Shown in pieces: positions 1-4,940 of a stretch of 9,247 nucleotides of DNA. Positions within the stretch are counted from its first letter, which is position 1; each line of letters starts with the position of its first letter. The translations under genes and the position numbers were made by a program. Under the pieces are notes generated by a model. That model saw only the letters and a list, made by a program, of their open reading frames with translations, searched no databases and was not told the origin of the DNA. The DNA is from Rhodonellum sp041748555 (GTDB lineage Bacteria > Bacteroidota > Bacteroidia > Cytophagales > Cyclobacteriaceae). The stretch is taken from NCBI GenBank assembly GCA_041748555.1, contig JBGTDA010000084.1:1-9247 (forward strand). Direction: 5' to 3'.

Positions 1-498
1 ACAATCCTCTTGGGCAATATCTTCAGGTAATTCCAGGTGAACTGCTCCCGGCCGTTCTTCGATTGCAAGTCTGAACGCCTCTCTTACATCGGAAGCAATG
101 CTGTTGCTGTTGACGATTTGTTTGGTGAATTTGGTGATCGGTCGCATCAAATCCACCACGTCAATTATCTGAAATCTTGCTTGTTTGCTCTTTTTAATTG
201 GTTTTTGTCCTGTGATCATCAGCATGGGCATGGCCCCAAGTTGGGCATAGGCAGCAGGTGTGACAAGATTGGTGGCTCCGGGACCCAATGTTGAAAGACA
301 CACGCCTGCCTTGCCGGTAAGACGGCCATAAGTGGCCGCCATAAATCCCGCTCCTTGTTCATGCCTGGTCAGAATTAGTTTGATGGAGGAATTCTTGAGC
401 GATTGGAGAAAATCAAGGTTCTCTTCTCCGGGAACACCAAAAATGTATTCAACTCCTTCATTTTCAAGGGCTTTCACAAAAAGATCGGATGCTTTCAT
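1..498 (-). CDS. Thiamine-diphosphate-dependent acetolactate synthase-like large subunit (N-terminal part)
   Basis: This is the first 166 codons of a TPP enzyme of the acetolactate synthase family; the rest lies beyond the window start. The family condenses two pyruvates to acetolactate in the cytoplasm. The visible part is the N-terminal pyrimidine-binding domain. It contains FGVPGEENLDF (20-30), the catalytic-type glutamate E47 in RHEQGAGFMAATYGR, LGPGATN (71-77), the MITGQKP strand (94-100), and the interdomain start GAVHLELPEDI (151-161). The start is the ATG at 498, giving MKASDLF, which is where this family normally begins. No Shine-Dalgarno sequence is visible. The sequence style matches the stand-alone large subunit often found in Bacteroidota. 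The FAD and C-terminal TPP domains cannot be seen, so related TPP enzymes (glyoxylate carboligase, oxalyl-CoA decarboxylase type) are not strictly excluded. The 240-bp gap to the yceI-like gene suggests a separate transcript. Confidence 0.87.
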   Translation of the reverse strand, partial: MKASDLFVKALENEGVEYIFGVPGEENLDFLQSLKNSSIKLILTRHEQGAGFMAATYGRLTGKAGVCLSTLGPGATNLVTPAAYAQLGAMPMLMITGQKPIKKSKQARFQIIDVVDLMRPITKFTKQIVNSNSIASDVREAFRLAIEERPGAVHLELPEDIAQEDC

Positions 499-532
499 GT
501 TTATGGATTTAGGTTGGATTAAAAACTTTCCA

Positions 533-544
533 GGTTACATAACC
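533..544. repeat. Short inverted repeat upstream of the acetolactate synthase-like gene
   Basis: GGTTA-CA-TAACC forms two perfect 5-base arms around a 2-base centre, 35 bp upstream of the ATG at 498. The position would suit an operator or a leader hairpin. Ten paired bases in AT-rich DNA can arise by chance, so the role is unproven. Confidence 0.25.
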
Positions 545-699
545 CCTATTTAAAAAAAATAATTGCTAAAAAAGCTGATTTAATGGTAAAAATTGATCGA
601 TTCAGCATTTCATCATCAACTTCTCAGGCTTCCCATTTCCTATTTCTAACCACGTCGGGTATATTCCCTTGTAGAATGTAGAAATCGAATTCCCACAAT

Positions 700-721
700 A
701 AAATACCTTACGTCAGGTTTT
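700..721 (-). terminator. Possible terminator hairpin after the yceI-like gene
   Basis: Read on the minus strand, an AAAACCT arm and an AGGTATTTT arm (one bulged base) flank the loop GACGTA and run into a T-rich stretch. It begins about 18 bases past the stop codon of the yceI-like gene. The stem has only three G/C pairs, so termination efficiency is doubtful. The call rests on position and shape. Confidence 0.35.
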
Positions 722-738
722 GGCCAGGGCAAGAAATT

Positions 739-1380
739 TTATTTCAAAATAACCAGTTTTATCCTTAAGCTCATTTCCCGATCCACCACTCTTTTTTCGA
801 GCCAACTTCCATTGGATCCAATGTCCCAGGCAAATCTGTCAAGGATAAACCCACTCTCAAAAAAGTGCATGCCGTCAACTTTGCGATGTATCGCTGTTAC
901 TTCAATGGGCTGCAACTTTTCCTTTATCTGAAGGTTCCCCAATAGGGTCAGGGAATCAGGGGAATGATAATGGGTGGAGATGATGTCAAAGGTGGAATCA
1001 GAAAACTTTGCTACCTCAAACTCCTCCTTAAGATGTCGGGTCAGGTTTCTCAACGGTACCGGCTGGTCAGTAGGGATGTCCGTCACTTGTAAACTGTTCA
1101 TATCCATGACTACCTGACCACCCACCAGTTTTCCGTCCAAAACCATCAGTGTGCCCTGCTTTACTTTTAGGACGCCCTCATGACTTCTAGTATAAAAAAG
1201 TTTTGTGCCCTTCCAGTACATTCTTGATTTTTCAGTGGAAATTTCATAAGCAACACCCTCCATAGCCACAGGGGTCACTGACGCCTGTTCCTGCAAAATG
1301 GAATTTACCCTTTCACTGCTTTGTTGGCATCCCAACAGCAGGAAGACCGGAACCAGCTGACAAATGGATTTAATATTCAT
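739..1380 (-). CDS. YceI-like domain lipoprotein
   Basis: This 213-residue exported lipoprotein has a YceI-like lipocalin-type beta-barrel domain. The family binds amphiphilic molecules such as polyisoprenoids or isoprenoid quinones in the periplasm or at the membrane. Residues 1-18 are a lipoprotein signal peptide ending in lipobox LLLGC with Cys18 as the lipidation site. The domain runs from about 43 to 212. Recognisable family patterns are YEISTEKSRMYWKG near 45-58, VMDMNSLQV (91-99), HLKEEFEVAKFSDSTFDI (116-133) and the closing RFAWDIG...DREMSLRIKLVI (182-211). The ATG lies inside the last codons of the upstream dioxygenase-like gene (11-bp overlap), which points to translational coupling and a shared role at the cell envelope. 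No ligand can be named from sequence. YceI domains are easily recognised but their ligands vary. Confidence 0.87.
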   Translation of the reverse strand: MNIKSICQLVPVFLLLGCQQSSERVNSILQEQASVTPVAMEGVAYEISTEKSRMYWKGTKLFYTRSHEGVLKVKQGTLMVLDGKLVGGQVVMDMNSLQVTDIPTDQPVPLRNLTRHLKEEFEVAKFSDSTFDIISTHYHSPDSLTLLGNLQIKEKLQPIEVTAIHRKVDGMHFFESGFILDRFAWDIGSNGSWLEKRVVDREMSLRIKLVILK

Positions 1381-2017
1381 AATCGGGAATGTTTTTGCCC
1401 AGAATAATATCCCTCTTTCCGGTGAGGATATCTCCTGCTTTTAGTAGAGGAATTATACCTGTAGCACCGCCACGTGGATTTTCTTTAGGGGGCCCTTTTG
1501 CCTGCAGAAGGGGATCTCCTTCAAAATGGTAATCCTCCAGATAATAGTATTTTCCGTCCGGCTCCAGTAGGGTAAGGTGAATATGGGCGGGCTCTGTCCT
1601 ATTGGGATAAATGCCGGGCTTTTGGGTGAAAAAGGCATAACGCCCATCAGCACCCGTTTTGATCCAGCCCCTGATGTAGCCATGGCGTCTGCCCCAGCCC
1701 CTTTCATCCCCTTTAGTGGCATAATAACCGGATTCATCCGTTTGGTAAATGTACAGGACGACATTTTCTGCAGGGGTAATTCCATCAGGCTGATATACCG
1801 TGCCGGAGATCCGGAGCTTTTGGGAGGCCTCCACAAAACCGGGTAATGTGTCCACGGGGGCCAGTCCTTTGGTACCGTATTCAAAAATAGCCTCACAGCC
1901 TTCACAAGGTCCTCCGGCTAACCTACTACGGGTGCCCAAATCTTGCGATTGGCTGCAGGTAGATTGCAGCAGGAGGAGACAAGGGAACATTGATTTACAA
2001 ATGAGCATGAATTTCAT
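1370..2017 (-). CDS. Secreted intradiol ring-cleavage dioxygenase-like protein (probable lipoprotein)
   Basis: This 215-residue exported protein has the intradiol dioxygenase beta-sandwich. Known family members use Fe(III) to open catechol-type rings between the two hydroxyls. Residues 1-20 are hydrophobic, and Cys21 in LLLLQSTC could be lipidated, although the lipobox is loose. Next come GGPCEGCE (35-42, a CxxC pair), ISGTVYQPDG (70-79), LYIYQTDESGYY (88-99), RGWIKTGADGRYAF (116-129) and GIYPNRTEPAHIHL (135-148). The four iron ligands of protocatechuate 3,4-dioxygenase beta appear conserved as Tyr99, Tyr137, His145 and His147. The residue three before the first His, normally the active-site Arg (RPAHIH), is Glu142 here. 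The ATG at 2017 was chosen; the frame extends to a TTG at 2041, but that start would place charged residues before the signal peptide. The gene overlaps yceI and sits 83 bp behind lytTR. Its substrate is unknown. Confidence 0.82.
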   Translation of the reverse strand: MKFMLICKSMFPCLLLLQSTCSQSQDLGTRSRLAGGPCEGCEAIFEYGTKGLAPVDTLPGFVEASQKLRISGTVYQPDGITPAENVVLYIYQTDESGYYATKGDERGWGRRHGYIRGWIKTGADGRYAFFTQKPGIYPNRTEPAHIHLTLLEPDGKYYYLEDYHFEGDPLLQAKGPPKENPRGGATGIIPLLKAGDILTGKRDIILGKNIPDYEY

Positions 2018-2038
2018 GGGAACTGGATTTGATTTACC

Positions 2039-2069
2039 CAAATTTCCATGGTTTCAGGCTTTTCTCAAA
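2039..2069 (-). promoter_or_regulatory. Candidate Bacteroidota sigma-A-type promoter for the dioxygenase-like/yceI pair
   Basis: On the minus strand TTTG (2069-2066, within a T-run) is followed by 19 bases and then GAAATTTG (2046-2039). The Bacteroidota primary-sigma consensus is TTTG, about 19 bases, then TAnnTTTG; only the first base of the -7 box differs. Transcription would start near 2033, giving a leader of about 16 bases before the ATG at 2017. It would let the two exported proteins be expressed independently of the LytTR gene, although readthrough from that gene is also possible. Found by eye and not statistically tested. Confidence 0.4.
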
Positions 2070-2100
2070 AAACAGTTGACCAAGTGGAGGACATTATAGC

Positions 2101-2940
2101 CTATGCTGAGGAGTCCCCAAAACAGCGCTTGAATGCCTGAGCATAATTTCGGCTTAGCCTGAGGATTTGCCCATCTGACATGTGGAGGTCAAAATCACCG
2201 TTTAGCCGGGACCTGAAGAAGTTTACTTTTTTAATATTGACAATGGTGGATTTATGAACCCTGACAAATAAAGAAGGAGGAAGCGTATTCAGAATTGATT
2301 TGAGTGAAGTTAGCTGAAGGTGGGAGCTTTTGTCAGTATGAATGGAAATGTAGGGATTGGCACTGCTGATATAGAGCACTTCCTCCACAGGAATTGATCT
2401 GTTTTTTCTTCCATCCCTGATCATCAGTTTATTGGGATAAGGATTTGCTTCCTCTTCGAATACAGATTTACCCGTAGGTTTAAGTGCAGAATCATGCCTT
2501 GTAAAAAAATAGGATCCAATACCATACACGGCCAGATAAATATAGAAATCTTCTCGTACTGTATACTCCAATGTGGAGAGATAGGGATAGGTATGGTTGA
2601 ACAATATAGCTGAGACCGCAAATACCAAAAAAGGAAACACCGGCAGATGGATCAGAATAGGAATTATAAACAGACCCAAGAAGGGGAGGCTAAGGATTCT
2701 CCAAGCACCTGGCTCAGAATAATTCCTGACCACCCAGATCTGGGCAAGTAGCAGCGGGAAAAACAATATCCAAAAAACCTTGAACAACAAGGATTCTGAA
2801 AGAAAAAAAGGATAAACTTTGAGATAGGAGTTGAGGAAGTCCTGCAGAACGGATATGGAGATGGCAAAAAGCACAAAGAGGGCCACGGTTTTTTTTCCTT
2901 CCATGTGGATTGCAGGCATCTGAAAAGGAAAAGCTTTCAT
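2101..2940 (-). CDS. Membrane-anchored LytTR-family transcriptional regulator
   Basis: This 279-residue regulator has an N-terminal membrane region and a C-terminal LytTR DNA-binding domain. About five hydrophobic segments are visible at roughly 17-36, 50-71, 81-97, 99-115 and 132-147. A charged linker (148-168) precedes LytTR at about 170-272. Typical LytTR patterns are NKLMIRDGRKNRSIPVEEVLYI (split at 170-180 and 181-191), SLFVRVHKSTIVNIKKV (223-239) and LRLSRNYAQAF (260-270). There is no response-regulator receiver domain or histidine kinase, so it would act as a one-component regulator with a membrane sensor part. LytTR domains bind direct repeats through beta strands. It is followed 83 bp later by the dioxygenase-like gene on the same strand, which is a likely target. 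The start is the ATG at 2940; ATGs at codons 8 and 13 are alternatives. The signal it senses is unknown. Confidence 0.87.
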   Translation of the reverse strand: MKAFPFQMPAIHMEGKKTVALFVLFAISISVLQDFLNSYLKVYPFFLSESLLFKVFWILFFPLLLAQIWVVRNYSEPGAWRILSLPFLGLFIIPILIHLPVFPFLVFAVSAILFNHTYPYLSTLEYTVREDFYIYLAVYGIGSYFFTRHDSALKPTGKSVFEEEANPYPNKLMIRDGRKNRSIPVEEVLYISSANPYISIHTDKSSHLQLTSLKSILNTLPPSLFVRVHKSTIVNIKKVNFFRSRLNGDFDLHMSDGQILRLSRNYAQAFKRCFGDSSA

Positions 2941-3121
2941 ATAAATTTTGGTTTTTATTTCAGAAAAGAACCTGAATATTCCTATTAAGTCGCTTCATCT
3001 TTGAGCATGCCAAAAACCATGACCGATATATTACAGAAACGCAAATTAAAAATTTTACGATATTTATCATCCGTCATCCGTAATCGGTCATCCGTCTTCG
3101 GTCATCCAACCCCTTAACATC
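2941..3121. other. Spacer between the lytTR and FAH-family genes
   Basis: This 181-bp spacer lies between the FAH-family stop and the LytTR start, both on the minus strand. The half next to the FAH-family gene carries the heptanucleotide array. The half next to the LytTR ATG is AT-rich and should contain the promoter of that gene, but I found no good TTTG/TAnnTTTG match. No ORF or structured RNA was recognised. Confidence 0.45.
3067..3108. repeat. Heptanucleotide tandem repeat, six units
   Basis: Six consecutive 7-base units can be read on the plus strand: TCATCCG, TCATCCG, TAATCGG, TCATCCG, TCTTCGG, TCATCCA. The core TCATCC starts at 3067, 3074, 3088 and 3102, so all spacings are multiples of seven, and CGGTCATCC recurs exactly 14 bases apart. 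The array starts 13 bases beyond the stop codon of the FAH-family gene, in non-coding DNA. There are no spacers, so it is not a CRISPR. It is best read as a small variable-number repeat. Confidence 0.8.
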
Positions 3122-3955
3122 TTACTTATTCTCCTCCACAACATTCTCCAACTCCCCAATCTCCGGAATTGCGATTTTCACCTGGTCTCCCACTTGGAGG
3201 GTAAAGGTATCATCCGGCACCAAACAGGTTCCTGTCATCAGGTATACACCCTTCGGGAAATTCATTTCACGGAATAAAAATCCGATCAATTCCGTATGCT
3301 TTCTCTTCATCTGGTTGATGGAAATCTGACCTTCAAAAACATCTGCCCCTTCCCGAATGATGCGCATGGTAATGGTGGTGTTGGGATCTATTGGAGTTTC
3401 GGGTACATAAAGGCAGGGACCGATGGCTGCTGCGCCTTCATAGCACTTTGCCTGGGGTAGATATAGCGGATTTTCACCTTCTATATCCCTGCTGCTCATA
3501 TCGTTGCCGATGGTATATCCCACGATCTGACCTGAAGAGGTTGCAAAAAGAGTGAGTTCTGGCTCAGGTACATTCCATTTTGAATCCCTCCGAATAAGAA
3601 CAGGTTCTCCGGGTCCTACTGATCTAAAATAAGTGGATTTAAAAAACAATTCAGGTCGCTCGGCCTGATATACATGGGAGTAAAATACTGCGGCACCGCT
3701 TTCCTTGGATTCCTCCATTCTTGCTTCCCGACTTCTCATATAGGTGACCCCCGCCGCCCAGATTTCCTGTGTCCCTATTGGCGCAAGTGCCTTTTTCTGA
3801 TCCCAATCAATTTCCTTCAGTGAGTCAAGTTCCTTCCTGACCAGTTGATTAAGATTGTCCCTGTTGACGAAGCTGTCCCAATTTTGATTTTCTTTTAAAA
3901 AATATTTGTGTTGATGCTCAATGATTATTCCTTTTTGGGTTTTGTAAATTTTCAT
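3122..3955 (-). CDS. Fumarylacetoacetate hydrolase-family protein, 2-keto-3-deoxy sugar acid dehydratase-like
   Basis: This 277-residue soluble cytoplasmic enzyme belongs to the FAH superfamily, whose members use Mg2+ or similar to hydrolyse, decarboxylate or dehydrate 2-keto acids. After a poorly conserved N-terminal part (1-55), the core begins at APIGTQEIWAAGVTY (58-72). Metal ligands are visible as Glu131 and Glu133 in VPEPELTLFA and Asp152 in GNDMSSRDIEG. The ending LMTGTCLVPDDTFTLQVGD (239-257) is also typical. The RSREARMEES segment (75-84) and overall layout resemble the 2-keto-3-deoxy-D-arabinonate dehydratase (KdaD/XylX-like) branch more than true fumarylacetoacetase; that substrate is an inference. 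The ATG at 3955 was chosen because the longer frame to 4006 starts with TTG and adds an uncharacteristic 17 residues. It is spaced 166 bp or more from its neighbours and probably has its own transcript. Confidence 0.83.
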   Translation of the reverse strand: MKIYKTQKGIIIEHQHKYFLKENQNWDSFVNRDNLNQLVRKELDSLKEIDWDQKKALAPIGTQEIWAAGVTYMRSREARMEESKESGAAVFYSHVYQAERPELFFKSTYFRSVGPGEPVLIRRDSKWNVPEPELTLFATSSGQIVGYTIGNDMSSRDIEGENPLYLPQAKCYEGAAAIGPCLYVPETPIDPNTTITMRIIREGADVFEGQISINQMKRKHTELIGFLFREMNFPKGVYLMTGTCLVPDDTFTLQVGDQVKIAIPEIGELENVVEENK

Positions 3956-4085
3956 GAGAGGTTGTGGTTTTTTTGGTGGAATTGTAAAAGATAGATATTG
4001 ATTCAAATCCGCATTGATATTTTTTCTGCTTTTAAGGGACTCTGAAGACCGAAAGATTAGTTTTAGTGGTTGGCCTTTCCAATTG

Positions 4086-4103
4086 AAGGGTTATTAACCC
4101 CTT
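4086..4103. repeat. Small hairpin in the spacer between the DUF1905 and FAH-family genes
   Basis: GGGTT (4088-4092) pairs with AACCC (4096-4100) around loop ATT, and A/T pairs extend the stem past one bulged C. It lies about 50 bases beyond the stop of the DUF1905 gene and upstream of the FAH-family gene. It could be a weak terminator for the first or an operator for the second. No strong T-tract follows on the minus strand, so a terminator role is doubtful. Confidence 0.3.
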
Positions 4104-4149
4104 TGATTTAAACAGAAAATTAAATTAAAGATTATTACCGGTTATTAAA

Positions 4150-4614
4150 TCAAAAAGTGAGTTTTTCAATCATTCGGACGAGGCGGTCCACTTTGGTTTC
4201 CTCTTTTTTGGCATCCACTATGGAGTCAATATAGAGTTTTTGTTCCCATTCCGGCAGCTTGAAGAATCTTTGCAGGGCCAATGGCGCATCCTTCAGGCAA
4301 TCCAGGATGAATGTAGGAACCGTTTTCGAACTATGGTCTTCAAAAAGTATGATCTTGACCCAATCTCCTTCCTTTTTTTTGATCTGTTTTCTGATCGCAG
4401 CTTTTACGGGCAAGAATAGCTGACCGTTGCCGAAGGGCATCAGTTTACATTGTTCCAAAATATAGGCATCGATTTTTCCACGCACCTTCATCAAGCCAAA
4501 AGGAAAGCGTTTTCCCATGGGTATCTCGGGAATCAAGGCATAAGTCCATCCTCCCTTTCCGGGGAACCTTTGAAGGAGGTAAGACCGGTCTACGAGTGCA
4601 TTTTCTTTGGACAT
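4150..4614 (-). CDS. DUF1905 / YdeI-OmpD-associated family protein
   Basis: This is a small cytoplasmic protein of 154 residues. An N-terminal DUF1905 beta-barrel domain (about 12-92) contains GGWTYALIP (21-29), FGLMKVRGKIDAY (39-51), LMPFGNGQLFLPVKAAIRK (58-76) and GDWVKIILFED (83-93). A C-terminal helical region (about 104-150) is of the YdeI/OmpD-associated type, with ALQRFFKLPEWEQKLYIDSI (113-132) and a lysine-rich stretch that precedes VDRLVRMIEKL (142-152). The biochemical function of the family is not established, although one relative has been linked to bacteriocin resistance. The ATG at 4614 fits the family N terminus. An in-frame ATG at 4695 would add 27 mostly hydrophobic residues and is judged less likely. 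No Shine-Dalgarno sequence is visible. It is transcribed divergently from susC and is probably monocistronic. Confidence 0.82.
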   Translation of the reverse strand: MSKENALVDRSYLLQRFPGKGGWTYALIPEIPMGKRFPFGLMKVRGKIDAYILEQCKLMPFGNGQLFLPVKAAIRKQIKKKEGDWVKIILFEDHSSKTVPTFILDCLKDAPLALQRFFKLPEWEQKLYIDSIVDAKKEETKVDRLVRMIEKLTF

Positions 4615-4940
4615 AATTCGATTGTGAGGGTATTGAAATCTTAAACAAGATAAGATTTTTAGAAAAGTTAAAATAATCCCTGAATAGATTCTCATTCAAA
4701 AGTTAAGAACATTTATATCCTTAGTAAGCAACCTTTTGATTTGCCCAAATATTATCGGAAATAACCAATCAATTGGAACCGCGGACTGAAGAGTAAAACT
4801 TTTCAAATAGAAATAAATAATCCATTAATTATTTTATCCAATTTAAAATATTCATACTTTTATTATATGTTTTAATTAAATATAAATAATCTGTTTCTAA
4901 AATAAGAATAAAAAAAGTACCACTTATAAACCCAAAAAAA
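4615..4940. promoter_or_regulatory. AT-rich divergent control region upstream of susC
   Basis: This 326-bp gap separates the divergent DUF1905 and susC genes and should hold both promoters. The part from about 4800 to 4930 is strikingly A/T-rich. Near-matches to the Bacteroidota -7 box TAnnTTTG on the plus strand are TACTTTTA (4855-4862) and TATGTTTT (4866-4873), but neither has a TTG/TTTG box at the expected distance. A short inverted repeat, CCAAT-CA-ATTGG, lies at 4765-4776. The A-run just before the ATG (AAAAAAAATGG) fits Bacteroidota translation starts, which often replace Shine-Dalgarno pairing with A-rich leaders. No anti-sigma/FecR or sigma gene sits next to this pair, unlike many SusC loci. 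Confidence 0.45.

Larger units (their letters stand above)
499..738. other. Intergenic spacer between the acetolactate synthase-like and yceI-like genes
   Basis: This 240-bp non-coding spacer must hold the 3' end of the lipoprotein transcript and the start region of the acetolactate synthase-like gene, both on the minus strand. Apart from a weak hairpin (700-721) and a short palindrome (533-544), I see no RNA gene or conserved ORF. No good TTTG/TAnnTTTG promoter pair was found on the minus strand. Confidence 0.5.

Noticed and set aside
37..553. Two plus-strand open frames at 37-294 and 332-553
   Set aside because: They are antisense to, or run just past, the acetolactate-synthase-like gene, whose minus-strand protein is clearly recognisable.
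1902..1917. CxxC as a cytochrome c haem site
   Set aside because: The motif is CEGCE; the His that must follow the second Cys is missing.
2018..2041. Longer dioxygenase-like frame starting at 2041
   Set aside because: The start would be a TTG and adds eight residues before the hydrophobic signal peptide; the ATG at 2017 gives a cleaner export signal and fits the candidate promoter.
3067..3108. Repeat array as a CRISPR
   Set aside because: The 7-base units follow each other without spacers and there are no cas genes.
3956..4006. Longer FAH-family frame starting at 4006
   Set aside because: The first codon is TTG, and the extra 17 residues do not resemble the family; the ATG at 3955 is better.
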